64,000 nt of DNA from Pseudoalteromonas rhizosphaerae (GTDB lineage Bacteria > Pseudomonadota > Gammaproteobacteria > Enterobacterales > Alteromonadaceae), in assembly GCF_902498845.1 (NCBI RefSeq), contig NZ_CABVLM010000007.1, positions 186,001 through 250,000 of the forward strand, in the 5' to 3' direction. Below are positions 43,841 to 52,940 of this stretch, one piece after another. The translations under genes were made by a program, and so were the position numbers. How positions within the stretch are numbered: the first letter of the stretch is position 1; each line of letters starts with the position of its first letter. A model generated the notes under the pieces. That model saw only the letters and a program-made list of their open reading frames with translations. It ran no database searches and was not told where the DNA came from.

Positions 43841-46800
43841 ATGCCATTAAGTACTTTGCCGCCCGCCACAACTGATAACGACCAAAAACAACTGTGTGTA
43901 TTACTTGCACTGATAATAAGTGGCTCATCGCATGGCTATGAGAACTCTGTCCAGCAGCTCACTAAACGTCTTTATAGTCACATTAAAAATGGCTATTCAT
44001 TTTCTCAAGCTGAAGTCGCTAAATATACTAAACAACTCGAATCTAAAGATTTAATTTGGAAGCTCCCCTACGGACCAAACTTTCGTATATCAGTTAGCGC
44101 AGTTGCTTATGGAGCTATTAATGCGATAAAACATCAGCCAGTTCTATGGCATGCTTTTTTAACCGAAGCTACAAAAAGCTATTATTACCACGATCAAGCC
44201 GTGCACTTTCTGCACCTGCTATTTAATGATCTTGACCGCGCAAAAAGCGGAAAAAAACCGCTCCCTAGTGATTTATCACTTGAGCTTGATAGCGCTTTTG
44301 TTAATTTGCTCGCGCAATCACCATACAGCGAGCAACTGTGGCAATGCCTACCTGAGCAATGGCAACAGCTTTGCTTAGATAACTTTATCCGCGGTCAATT
44401 TTTCAACCTCACCAGTGAGCATGCATGGCCGACTCTGATTGCCAAAGCGCTCCCAACAACAGAGCTGAGAAAACGCATTTATCTGAATGAGAATTTAGCC
44501 ATATTATTACAAGAAGATAATTTTGCTGAATTGCTAGATGATAAAAGAGACCGTGTTTTAGCCACTTTTTATGAAGCAAATACCAATGCCATCAAGGGTG
44601 AGTTTATTGATATTGCTTTGATACAGTATAAAAGCGCTTTAACTGCGTTTAGAAAAAACTTTGGCAAAGGCATCTATCCGACCGAGATCACCGGATTACT
44701 TTACACTATATGCCTATTTATCAGTGCAACCGCTGCAGATATTAAACAACTAAATACCTGTCGAAAATGGTATCAAAAAAATCTTGGGGAATTAAGCCAC
44801 CCAAGCCAAGCGATTGATTATTTGCTGGAAGAGGATTTAGCTAACTATCAAAACCATCGTTTAAGCAACAGCTTAAGTCATCTACTTGGTAACCCGAATG
44901 CATTAGCGCCATTATTTTGCTTATTACTGGCAATTATTAAAAACGCCACAGACGAACAGGTAAATCATCTAAGGGGTGATACCGAACTGTTAAAACAGCT
45001 CAATAGCGCAATTAGTGCGCATCAACACTGGTTAGCTGAGCAATGCCAGCACTTAGTTAATTGGCTTAGCGATGACACACCATTACCCAATACTGGTTTA
45101 TTACAGCACTTTACCCGCGTCCCACAATGGCAGCGTTGGCTTAATGATATTAGCCAAATTGATACGCCCACTGCGCAGCAACGAATTATATGGCAACTGG
45201 ATTTAACCCATTTAGATTTACCGCTCATACAAGCCAAAGTACAGCAACTCAATGCCAAAGGCGAATGGACCAAAGGTCGTAAAGTAAACGCCCAAGAACT
45301 TGCTTATAGCCAGTATCAAGATGCATTAACCAGCGTCGATCATAACTTAGTACAAGTGCTCAACAACCATGCCGGTTTTGGTTATCACGAGATACACGCA
45401 ACGGCTGCGGTATTACAAGCATTAATAGGGTTTAAAGGGCTTGAAGATCACAATGGACAGCCACTTACGCTGATCAAAGGCGAGTTTGTCATTGAAATTG
45501 CACAAGACAGCAATGATTGCTATAGCCTTGTAATGCAACCGAGTATCAGCGATCCGGACTGTGACTTTTTACTTATCCACAGCCATGCAAATTGTTACCA
45601 AGTATTCGCCATTGATGACAAACAGCTAAAATTACTGCAATTATTTGAGCAACAACCCAATAATTTAACCGAAGAAAAACTGCCACAACTGAATGCCGCA
45701 TTACAAGTACTGGCAAACGAGCATCATATTAGTAGCCAACGTACCGAGTTTTCCCATATCAACAACGTACGCCAAGGCTTATGTGAATTTGCCGCAGTGA
45801 TCGCTCTTACCCAATTAGGTATCAATATTAATTTTTATGCCATGCCAAATGGCGTAGATGGCCCTTGGGTTGAACCCGGTATTGGTGCTTTAACACTCGC
45901 ACATACTGATGATGATCAAACCGACAGCATTGTAATTAAACGTGATTTAAAAGCAGAGCAAAAAGCATTTAGAAAATTACTGAAAAATATGGCCGGATTA
46001 TTTGCTGATCGGCAATCACCGCAACATAATCAAATTCAACAGCAGTTTTATTTACCTGAAGATATTAGCCAAGCAATTGAGTTACTTGAAGCTGCGCAAA
46101 AAGCACAGTCTCTGGTATTAAGTTGGGACGAAACGAGCCAAGGCATGAGAGTTGCCAAAAGCCAGCACCTTTCTCTTAACTTAAATGATGATAACGATTG
46201 GTTAAGCGTCAGTGGTAAAATCTCACTCCCTAGCGGCCAAATATACGAATTACAAACTCTGCTTAAAGCCCCGCGCCGTGGCAGCATTTTAGAGTTTTCG
46301 GAAGGCAATTCATTATTATTGGATCAGCGTTTAACTAACTTATTAAATCGCTTAGAAGGGATGCAAAATATTGATAAGCACAACCCAAGTGATGAACTAC
46401 GGATTGCCAACGCGCGTGCATTGCCTTTACACCAAAGCATTGCCGACTTAGGTGATGTCACATTTGGTGACAGCTGGAAAACGCGTTTAGCTAAATTTGA
46501 GCAAACTATCGACCCTACCTTACCTGCACATTTAGTCCATATTTTACGAGACTATCAAGTAGTCGGGGTAAAATGGCTAATGCAACTGGCCAACTGGGGA
46601 CTCAATGCTTGTTTAGCCGATGACATGGGGCTGGGTAAAACCTTACAAACCTTAACCGTGTTACAAATGCGCAGTAGTTTAGGTGCCAGTGTAGTGGTTG
46701 CGCCAAAATCTGTGTGTCATAACTGGCAAGTTGAAACCGAGCGATTCGCGCCGGCTTTGCATGTAAAAATCATTGAAAACGCCACTGCATGCGCTGATAT

Positions 46801-47902
46801 TCTCACAACGGCTGGTAAACACGATTTAGTGATCGTCAGTTATGGTTTACTGCCACTAATTGGTGAACAACTGGCGCAATTTTCTTTTGCTAATATTGTC
46901 TTTGACGAAGCACAAGCAATTAAAAACCCCTTGAGTTTAAGAGCTAAAGCCGCATTTGCACTCAATGGTCAATTTAAAATTGCCCTGTCAGGCACGCCAA
47001 TCGAAAACCATTTAGGTGAACTGTGGAGCTTGTTTAACTTTTTAATGCCAGGCTTTTTACATACCCTGCCAGTATTTAAAAAGCGCTTTGGTAACGCCGA
47101 TAAAAACCAACAACAAGCCGATACCCTGAAAACCCTCATTGCTCCATTTATCCTGCGTCGAACCAAACAAACGGTATTGACCGAGTTACCAGAAAAAACC
47201 GAAATAAACTTAACCTTCGCATTAAGTGAAAAAGAGCAAGCACTGTACGAAGCAACTCGTTTAAACGCACTTGAACAAGCAAATCAGGAAGACAGCCAAT
47301 ACATTACTATCTTGGCGTCATTAACTAAATTACGCCGCGCTTGTATTGCCCCGCAGTTGTTACTGGAAAATAGTAAGTTGCCATCGAGTAAACTCGACAC
47401 TGCAGAAGCGATTATTGAAGAATTACTAGAAAACAACCACCAAGCGCTGATCTTCAGCCAATTTGTCGATGTGTTAAAACTGGTTGAAAAGCGCTTACAA
47501 AAACGCGGCATCGATTATTGTTATCTTGACGGCAGCATGAGTACTAACAAACGCAAACAACAAGTTGATAAATTTCAAGCAGGTCATGCACCACTGTTTT
47601 TGATCAGCTTAAAAGCAGGCGGCACGGGGCTTAATTTAACCGCTGCTGATTATGTACTGCATCTCGATCCGTGGTGGAATCCTGCGGTTGAACAACAAGC
47701 ATCAGATCGTGCGCATCGCCTAGGGCAAACACGCCCCGTTACTGTGTACCGACTGATAGCACAAAATACCATTGAAGAAAAAATCCTGCAATTGCACGAA
47801 CATAAACAAGCACTCGCAGATAAAGTACTCGCCGGCAGTGGTGATGCTGGGCAAATGTCTAAAGATCAACTACTGGCGCTGTTAAGTAACAGCGAAATGT
47901 AG
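43841..47902 (+). CDS. Large SNF2-family DNA-dependent ATPase/helicase
   Basis: 1353 aa. The last third is the SNF2 engine: R-D-Y-Q-V-V-G-V-K-W near residue 898, Walker A D-D-M-G-L-G-K-T near 926, Walker B F-D-E-A-Q-A-I-K-N near 1021 (DEAQ, not DEAH), L-S-G-T-P-I-E-N near 1048. Then comes the second RecA lobe with F-S-Q-F, L-K-A-G-G-T-G-L-N-L and Q-A-S-D-R-A-H-R-L-G-Q near 1285. Residues 1-890 are an unrecognised, mostly helical region. Bacterial SNF2 proteins of this shape remodel protein-DNA complexes, and some belong to defence islands. Here the neighbours are core genes, so a housekeeping role is more likely. Confidence 0.9.
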   Translation: MPLSTLPPATTDNDQKQLCVLLALIISGSSHGYENSVQQLTKRLYSHIKNGYSFSQAEVAKYTKQLESKDLIWKLPYGPNFRISVSAVAYGAINAIKHQPVLWHAFLTEATKSYYYHDQAVHFLHLLFNDLDRAKSGKKPLPSDLSLELDSAFVNLLAQSPYSEQLWQCLPEQWQQLCLDNFIRGQFFNLTSEHAWPTLIAKALPTTELRKRIYLNENLAILLQEDNFAELLDDKRDRVLATFYEANTNAIKGEFIDIALIQYKSALTAFRKNFGKGIYPTEITGLLYTICLFISATAADIKQLNTCRKWYQKNLGELSHPSQAIDYLLEEDLANYQNHRLSNSLSHLLGNPNALAPLFCLLLAIIKNATDEQVNHLRGDTELLKQLNSAISAHQHWLAEQCQHLVNWLSDDTPLPNTGLLQHFTRVPQWQRWLNDISQIDTPTAQQRIIWQLDLTHLDLPLIQAKVQQLNAKGEWTKGRKVNAQELAYSQYQDALTSVDHNLVQVLNNHAGFGYHEIHATAAVLQALIGFKGLEDHNGQPLTLIKGEFVIEIAQDSNDCYSLVMQPSISDPDCDFLLIHSHANCYQVFAIDDKQLKLLQLFEQQPNNLTEEKLPQLNAALQVLANEHHISSQRTEFSHINNVRQGLCEFAAVIALTQLGININFYAMPNGVDGPWVEPGIGALTLAHTDDDQTDSIVIKRDLKAEQKAFRKLLKNMAGLFADRQSPQHNQIQQQFYLPEDISQAIELLEAAQKAQSLVLSWDETSQGMRVAKSQHLSLNLNDDNDWLSVSGKISLPSGQIYELQTLLKAPRRGSILEFSEGNSLLLDQRLTNLLNRLEGMQNIDKHNPSDELRIANARALPLHQSIADLGDVTFGDSWKTRLAKFEQTIDPTLPAHLVHILRDYQVVGVKWLMQLANWGLNACLADDMGLGKTLQTLTVLQMRSSLGASVVVAPKSVCHNWQVETERFAPALHVKIIENATACADILTTAGKHDLVIVSYGLLPLIGEQLAQFSFANIVFDEAQAIKNPLSLRAKAAFALNGQFKIALSGTPIENHLGELWSLFNFLMPGFLHTLPVFKKRFGNADKNQQQADTLKTLIAPFILRRTKQTVLTELPEKTEINLTFALSEKEQALYEATRLNALEQANQEDSQYITILASLTKLRRACIAPQLLLENSKLPSSKLDTAEAIIEELLENNHQALIFSQFVDVLKLVEKRLQKRGIDYCYLDGSMSTNKRKQQVDKFQAGHAPLFLISLKAGGTGLNLTAADYVLHLDPWWNPAVEQQASDRAHRLGQTRPVTVYRLIAQNTIEEKILQLHEHKQALADKVLAGSGDAGQMSKDQLLALLSNSEM

Positions 47903-47973
47903 CTCAGACCTGTTTATCTTTCGAGATTATTACAGCAGCCCATGTGGTTTTTAGGCAGGTCTATGTAGCGCGG

Positions 47974-48729
47974 TTATTCTTGGTGTGCCAAAGTAACCGC
48001 AAAGGCACTGGCATCTTCTAATGTCGAAAGCATCGCTGGAGTAGGCAAACAGATATCCTGAACAAAATGCAGTACGTGGGGCTGTGGCTCACCAAAAAGA
48101 ATATCCAGCGCTAAGCGGTCTTTACCGTATAAACCACGGTGGATCATATTTGCCGAGAAAATTAATAAATCCCCTGCTTGCATTTCTATCACATGGCCGG
48201 TGGCTAAATCATCGCTGGTGTTGTTGTGATCAATAGCCAACCGAGTTGCCAGCTCATCAGGGGTATCCCAACGTCGATGGGTACCTGGTACTAACTCAAT
48301 ACCTGGCTCATCCTCAAGCGCAACCCGACAATGTATCACTTCAGGACCCGATAGCGCAGCTTGCTGCTCCGCCAAGCTTAAATGGTATTGCATATCACGA
48401 TGCCAATAATTTTCTTGCTCAGGATTAACCGGATTAAAAAACAACTGGGTATTCATAAAGGCCGCTGATTCAAGTATCGAATCAACTTGAGCCATTAACT
48501 TATGGCTGGCAATAAACTTAAATAATACTAAGCGCTGGGCCTCATCTAAATAGGTATTTGCAGTTAAATAGGCACTATTAACCGCCTTGGTTTGATAAAA
48601 CTGTTGATTATCTGCGATCCATTGCTGATGAAAACAATTGATCACTTCGCGCTCATGCACAAGTTCACGTTCAGTGTAAAAACCTTTTACATGAAAAAAA
48701 CCATGCTGCTCAAATTGGGTATTGATCAT
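47974..48729 (-). CDS. Phytanoyl-CoA dioxygenase (PhyH)-family protein
   Basis: 251 aa from the ATG at 48729, 4 bp after the upstream stop, with GAGGA as ribosome site. The longer frame overlaps the neighbour and adds non-family residues. The Fe(II)/2-oxoglutarate fold shows the H-x-D metal pair in Y-W-H-R-D-M near residue 110, E-L-V-P-G-T-H-R-R-W near 155, and distal His in N-M-I-H-R-G-L-Y-G near 205. Such enzymes hydroxylate lipids, ectoine or small metabolites; the substrate cannot be told. It is cotranscribed with the glycosylase and VOC genes upstream. Confidence 0.85.
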   Translation of the reverse strand: MINTQFEQHGFFHVKGFYTERELVHEREVINCFHQQWIADNQQFYQTKAVNSAYLTANTYLDEAQRLVLFKFIASHKLMAQVDSILESAAFMNTQLFFNPVNPEQENYWHRDMQYHLSLAEQQAALSGPEVIHCRVALEDEPGIELVPGTHRRWDTPDELATRLAIDHNNTSDDLATGHVIEMQAGDLLIFSANMIHRGLYGKDRLALDILFGEPQPHVLHFVQDICLPTPAMLSTLEDASAFAVTLAHQE

Positions 48730-48733
48730 CAAA

Positions 48734-49324
48734 CTAATCATCCTCACATTGCAAAATTGCTTGAATAGTTTGCGCCAACTGAGGCACCACATCACGCTCA
48801 AACCAAGGGTTTTTAGTTAGCCAAATATTATTACGCGGACTCGGGTGCGGCAATGGCAAAACATCTGGCCAATACTCACGCCATGATTTTACTAACTCAG
48901 TGAGGGGTAAATGTTTTGTGTGTGGTAAATGGTACGCTTGGGCATATTTACCCAGCACTATGGTTAACTTAATATTGGGCAGTGCCGCTAAAAGCTGGGA
49001 ACGCCATGCAGGTGCGCATTCTTTACGCGGCGCTAAATCGCCTGACTTACCTTTACCTGGATAACAAAAGCCCATCGGCAAAATAGCAACCTTAGTTGCA
49101 TCATAAAAATCGCATGGCTTAAGCCCTAACCACTCGCGCAGCCGCTTACCACTGGCATCATCAAATGGAATGCCACTTTGGTGTACTTTAAGCCCCGGCG
49201 CTTGCCCTGCAATTAAAATACGCGCACTGGGATTAAATTGCAGCACCGGACGTGCCCCAAGCGCCAGCTCAGATTCACAGATCACGCATTGACTAACTTG
49301 CTTTAACAAGGTGCTAGCCATCAT
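48734..49324 (-). CDS. Uracil-DNA glycosylase-family protein
   Basis: 196 aa. Start drawn at the first ATG; a GTG one codon earlier and a second ATG one codon later are alternatives. It shows the UDG-fold motif I-A-G-Q-A-P-G near residue 37, a C-x2-C pair near 14 (C-V-I-C-E), P-F-D-D-A-S-G near 53, and P-H-P-S-P-R-N-N near 160. The G-Q-A-P-G and H-P-S-P-R-N-N signatures occur in a bacterial branch close to family 4-6 UDGs. A DNA-repair role is inferred. The start overlaps the end of the VOC gene at 49314, so the genes are coupled. Confidence 0.82.
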   Translation of the reverse strand: MMASTLLKQVSQCVICESELALGARPVLQFNPSARILIAGQAPGLKVHQSGIPFDDASGKRLREWLGLKPCDFYDATKVAILPMGFCYPGKGKSGDLAPRKECAPAWRSQLLAALPNIKLTIVLGKYAQAYHLPHTKHLPLTELVKSWREYWPDVLPLPHPSPRNNIWLTKNPWFERDVVPQLAQTIQAILQCEDD

Positions 49325-49688
49325 CACTGCTTTGCCCTATTCGCCACAGCACACCACTTGGATCATAAATAACAAAATCAATCATTTGCCACGCTTGCAA
49401 GCTTGGCTCAGTAATTTTTATATTATATTTTTGCGCCAACCCCGCACTTGTTAATTTATCATGCCATGCTGTCACATCTGCAACTAATAAGTGCATCATA
49501 AAATTTTTAGCGTGCTCTGGATTATAAAAATTTTGCAGTAAAAAACTACAGTCTCCGTGGTAAAAGTACGCCATATCTGGGGTTTCCCACGCGACTTGAA
49601 AGCCCATATGCTGATAAAACGCACAACTAAGCGCAAAATCTTTTGCTGGTACAAATGCTTTAATTTCTTCGCAACTCAAATCTGTCAT
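49314..49688 (-). CDS. VOC (glyoxalase/bleomycin-resistance-like) protein
   Basis: 124 aa, one vicinal-oxygen-chelate module pair. It begins with F-V-P-A-K-D-F-A-L-S-C-A-F-Y near residue 11, has C-S-F-L-L-Q-N-F near 47, and the terminal I-D-F-V-I-Y-D-P-S-G-V-L-W-R-I near 103, all typical of VOC small proteins. AAGGAAAG ribosome site. It overlaps the glycosylase gene. The substrate is unknown; members include antibiotic-binding and metalloenzyme types. Confidence 0.85.
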   Translation of the reverse strand: MTDLSCEEIKAFVPAKDFALSCAFYQHMGFQVAWETPDMAYFYHGDCSFLLQNFYNPEHAKNFMMHLLVADVTAWHDKLTSAGLAQKYNIKITEPSLQAWQMIDFVIYDPSGVLWRIGQSSDDG

Positions 49689-49734
49689 TCAATTTCTTTC
49701 CTTGAGTTAGTAAAATTATGATCTGTTTTTGCGT

Positions 49735-50097
49735 TCAATTATGTTCTGACCACACTGCAAATTCATTGCCACTGGGCTCGGTAAAATGGAATCGGCGGCC
49801 CCCTGGAAAATCAAAAATTGGTTTTATAATACTCCCGCCATGTTGCTCTACTTTAGCCTGTGTTTGCGCAATATCCTCGCTATAAAATACTAATAAAGCT
49901 GCGCCATGTTGCGTTAATGAGCTAAGTGGTGCTTGATAAAAACCGCCATCAAGCCCAGCTGTATCAGCACTAAATGACGTATATTCGGGGCCATAATCAA
50001 TAAACTGCCAATCAAAAACCGCACTAAAAAATGCCTTAGTGACGATTAAATCTGCTGCGGCAAATTCAACATAATTAAGTTTTTTGTGTGCTGACAT
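49735..50097 (-). CDS. VOC-family protein (second copy)
   Basis: 120 aa from the ATG at 50097; the frame is open 18 codons upstream without family similarity. It has L-N-Y-V-E-F-A-A-A-D-L near residue 6, A-F-F-S-A-V-F-D-W near 22, and the C-terminal F-P-G-G-R-R-F-H-F-T-E-P-S-G-N-E-F-A-V-W. It belongs to a different VOC branch from the neighbour at 49314 (a dimeric extradiol-like subgroup). It heads a run of same-strand genes ending in the PhyH-family enzyme, with a 46-bp gap to the next. Confidence 0.85.
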   Translation of the reverse strand: MSAHKKLNYVEFAAADLIVTKAFFSAVFDWQFIDYGPEYTSFSADTAGLDGGFYQAPLSSLTQHGAALLVFYSEDIAQTQAKVEQHGGSIIKPIFDFPGGRRFHFTEPSGNEFAVWSEHN

Positions 50098-50356
50098 AGT
50101 ACTCCCTAAAAAATTAATGTAACGGCTTATAGCCTTCCAATCACTAAGCATACAAGCAGTTGAAAAATTTGCGAACTTTTCAATTAAAACAGCAAATGAT
50201 AAAAGCAGATCATCATTTTACTAAGTAAATATACTGAGTATTATTGCGCTGTCGTCGCGACAAACAACAAAGAAAATACGAATCACTATCTTTTCTGTAT
50301 CTAGAATATATAATACCCCCTTTATTCGCCCCCATTTGGGACTTTGAGGGATCATC

Positions 50357-50701
50357 ATGCACGCTCAATCTATCAAAAACAGCCAAACACTCTCTATAAG
50401 ATCTAAATTAAGCCAAGCTTATCAAGCCCATGCTTACTGTTTTGCTGTTATCTCACGCTTTTTTGCCGCCATTGTTGGTGGTTATACCTTTACTGCCGTG
50501 TTTACCGCGTTACTGAGTATTATTTTACCGCTGAAAAAATCAGATGCTGTACTGCTTAGTATCAGCCTGACTATTTTAGTGTACAGCTGCGTGTTTATTT
50601 GGGCGTTTGCAGTTAAGTCATTACCTAAAATATGGATCACTATTTTACTAACTACTTCAGGGTGTGCTCTGATCTTATCATTACTAAAGGGTTGGCTATG
50701 A
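50357..50701 (+). CDS. DUF3649 membrane protein of an iron-associated operon
   Basis: 114 aa with three hydrophobic helices (about 28-60, 70-88, 92-112). R-F-F-A-A-I-V-G-G-Y near residue 33 and the small size match DUF3649, a family found next to PepSY-type membrane proteins in siderophore or iron-reduction operons. A GAGGGA ribosome site lies about 6 nt before the ATG. The stop overlaps the next start (ATGA). Its role is unknown; control by Fur is plausible but no clear Fur box is visible. Confidence 0.75.
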   Translation: MHAQSIKNSQTLSIRSKLSQAYQAHAYCFAVISRFFAAIVGGYTFTAVFTALLSIILPLKKSDAVLLSISLTILVYSCVFIWAFAVKSLPKIWITILLTTSGCALILSLLKGWL

Positions 50702-52305
50702 AAGAGAGTTTTTTCCGCTCCATGACCTGGATGCATACTTGGGTTGGATTATTAGTATGCTGGCTACTCTATTTAATATTTTTTGCCGGCACGGTGAGTT
50801 TTTTTCGGGACGAAATAACGCTATGGAATCAACCAGCACTGCACAATGTACAAGCGCCTGAACAGCGTGTAGCGCAACAGCGTAGCCAAATTATCAGTGG
50901 TATTAATTACCTACAAAATGCAGGCCCGGAGTCTACGCGTTGGGGAATTTACTTGCCCACAGAGCGAAAACCGCAGCTTAACTATGCTTATGAAAAGCCT
51001 CGTCCTGAAGGGAAGCGTTTTGGTGGTTGGCAAGAGCACAATATCAACCCACAAACAGGCGACGAAATAGCACAAACAAGAGACACCAGAGGTGGTAACT
51101 TTTTTTATCGACTGCATTTTGACCTACATTACATTGATGTACGCACAGCCCGTTGGATTGTCTGCTTTGCGAGCTTATTTATGTTGGTAGCGCTGATATC
51201 TGGGGTGGTGATCCACAAACGTATTTTTAAAGATATGTTTAGCTTTCGTGCCAATAAAGGCAGCCGCAGTTGGTTAGATGGTCATAATGTATCGTCAGTA
51301 TTGGCGTTACCTTTTCATATTATGATCACCTATACAGGCCTAATCACGCTAATATTTATGTTATTCCCCTATCCAGCAATGACCGCATACGAAGATGGTA
51401 TTCGTGGTTTATTTAACGATGTGTCACCCACTAATGTGCGCACCAAAACTAGCCCAGATAGCGCCCCATTAATAGCCATCGATACTATTTTAGATCAAGT
51501 TTATACTAACTGGCCTGATGCTGACTTAACACAAATATCAATTCGTGATCCAAATAAAGCCTCAGCCACAATTACAGTCCGTGCAGATACCGCTAGCCTA
51601 GTTCGCGACCAAACACCCACCTTATTATTTAACGGTGTAGATGGCAGCTTAATAGCTAAAACTGCTGCCCAATTAACCAATACAGAAGTGTTCTATGACT
51701 CGCTAACAGCCCTACACACAGGCCGTTTAGCTAACCCATTATTACGCTGGTTATACTTTTTATGCGGCGTAGCTGGCTGTGTAATGATAGCAACTGGCTG
51801 TATTATGTGGGCTAAGCGTATTCGCGAACGCATGAAAAAAGACCAACCCGCTACAATTGGCTTAAAGTTGGTAGAAGGGTTAAACCTTGCCACATTAATG
51901 GGCTTACCACTTGCAACCTGCGCATTTTTTATTGCCAACCGGTTACTGCCTATGACAACCCCTGAGCGCGCAGATAAAGAAATACTTGCATTTTTTGTGA
52001 CTTGGCTAGCTGTTGCTTTGTTTGCGCTATTTAAACGCGCAAGACCGCAGTGGATTTTACTCGCGTGGATCAACGGTATCGCCTGTATCAGCGTGCCTGT
52101 TATTAATGCTCTTACCACCAATGGCAATCTAATAAGCTACTTGCTAAACGGCCAATGGGCGTTGTTTAGTTTTGATTTAATGTGCTTAGTATTTGCAGCC
52201 TTATTTGTAATTCAGGCCAAAAAAATACCAACTCACACTCCGGCGAAAACACCCCAACAACGGGCGCGCCGTTCAGCAAAAACCAAGTTACAGGAGCAAT
52301 CATAA
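50698..52305 (+). CDS. PepSY-associated transmembrane (PiuB-like) protein, putative iron reductase
   Basis: 535 aa from the ATG at 50698, overlapping the upstream stop. W-M-H-T-W-V-G-L-L-V-C-W near residue 12 and D-L-H-Y near 140, with further His in membrane helices (H-N-V-S-S-V, P-F-H-I-M-I near 205, A-L-H-T-G near 340), are the typical haem/metal-binding positions. A periplasmic PepSY-like stretch lies about 245-330, with extra helices at the C-terminus. Such proteins are linked to reduction or release of iron from siderophores at the inner membrane. The gene is translationally coupled on both sides. Confidence 0.85.
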   Translation: MKESFFRSMTWMHTWVGLLVCWLLYLIFFAGTVSFFRDEITLWNQPALHNVQAPEQRVAQQRSQIISGINYLQNAGPESTRWGIYLPTERKPQLNYAYEKPRPEGKRFGGWQEHNINPQTGDEIAQTRDTRGGNFFYRLHFDLHYIDVRTARWIVCFASLFMLVALISGVVIHKRIFKDMFSFRANKGSRSWLDGHNVSSVLALPFHIMITYTGLITLIFMLFPYPAMTAYEDGIRGLFNDVSPTNVRTKTSPDSAPLIAIDTILDQVYTNWPDADLTQISIRDPNKASATITVRADTASLVRDQTPTLLFNGVDGSLIAKTAAQLTNTEVFYDSLTALHTGRLANPLLRWLYFLCGVAGCVMIATGCIMWAKRIRERMKKDQPATIGLKLVEGLNLATLMGLPLATCAFFIANRLLPMTTPERADKEILAFFVTWLAVALFALFKRARPQWILLAWINGIACISVPVINALTTNGNLISYLLNGQWALFSFDLMCLVFAALFVIQAKKIPTHTPAKTPQQRARRSAKTKLQEQS

Positions 52306-52640
52306 TGCATGAATTACTGCAATTGAGCCTATGTTTACTGGCATTTAATTGTTTTGCTTTGGCTAAATTTAATCATTACCGTGATGTATTTAAAACCCGC
52401 CCTAGCGACAAACTCAGTAAACAGTTTTTGATCGCTGCTTGGATCAGTATTTTACTAAGCTTAGTACTGAGTGTTGTACAACATAACGGCTACGGCGCTT
52501 TACTATTTTGTGGTTATATGGCGCTAAGTGTCTTAATATTAATGATTTTTTATAGCTTCAAAGCATCTTGGGTAAAAATAATGAGTGCTTTAAATATCAC
52601 CGTTGTAATGCTCAGTGGGCTGTTTTTAACTGTTTTTTAA
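52305..52640 (+). CDS. DUF3325 membrane protein of the same iron-associated operon
   Basis: 111 aa from the ATG at 52305, which overlaps the previous stop (TAATG). Upstream in-frame starts lie within the PepSY gene. Three or four helices; L-C-L-L-A-F-N-C-F-A-L-A-K-F-N-H-Y near residue 10 resembles the DUF3325 family, which regularly follows DUF3649 and PepSY genes. The function is unknown, probably an accessory subunit. Together 50357-52640 form a compact three-gene operon. Confidence 0.78.
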   Translation: MHELLQLSLCLLAFNCFALAKFNHYRDVFKTRPSDKLSKQFLIAAWISILLSLVLSVVQHNGYGALLFCGYMALSVLILMIFYSFKASWVKIMSALNITVVMLSGLFLTVF

Positions 52641-52676
52641 GCTTAGTTAGTAAAAATATGATCTGAGCAAAAAAAA

Positions 52677-52699
52677 AGGCAAACTAACTTAGTTTGCCT
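52677..52699 (-). terminator. Hairpin after the DUF3325 gene
   Basis: AGGCAAACT and AGTTTGCCT pair with a 5-nt loop. A nine-base A-tract on the left would give a T-tract on the minus strand, so it reads best as a terminator for minus-strand transcription from the lipocalin gene. Confidence 0.6.
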
Positions 52700-52730
52700 A
52701 TATCCAAATGATTTGGTTATAAATAGCAGG

Positions 52731-52799
52731 GGGATACTCATGTTACAAATAGCTTGATTGAAGCTATTGCCAATCAAGCTATGTGGAACATAATATCCC
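52731..52799. repeat. 69-nt long imperfect hairpin
   Basis: Nested arms: GGGATA/TATCCC, ATGTT/AACAT, and a 12-bp perfect core ATAGCTTGATTG/CAATCAAGCTAT around a 10-nt loop. It lies in the 300-bp gap between convergent genes. Other parts of 52641-52940 hold only the terminator and a CCAAAT/ATTTGG pair at 52704-52716. Confidence 0.65.
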
Positions 52800-52940
52800 T
52801 CTAATGTGTCATATTTATTACCTAGTAATTACTTTTTAATATAAAAAAATAAAACCTATTACTGTGTAGTCGTAGCAAAGTCAAAGTTACACACGCCGCC
52901 CTACATAGCTATTCTCTATCACTGTAAAGGGGATTTACAG

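Noticed and set aside
43841..47902. SNF2 helicase as part of a defence system such as DISARM
   Set aside because: No methylase, phospholipase-D or other required partners are adjacent; neighbours are housekeeping-type genes.
50193..50219. Possible Fur box upstream of the DUF3649 operon (AAATGAT...ATCATTTT)
   Set aside because: Symmetry is partial and spacing is off from the 19-bp consensus; too weak to list as a site.
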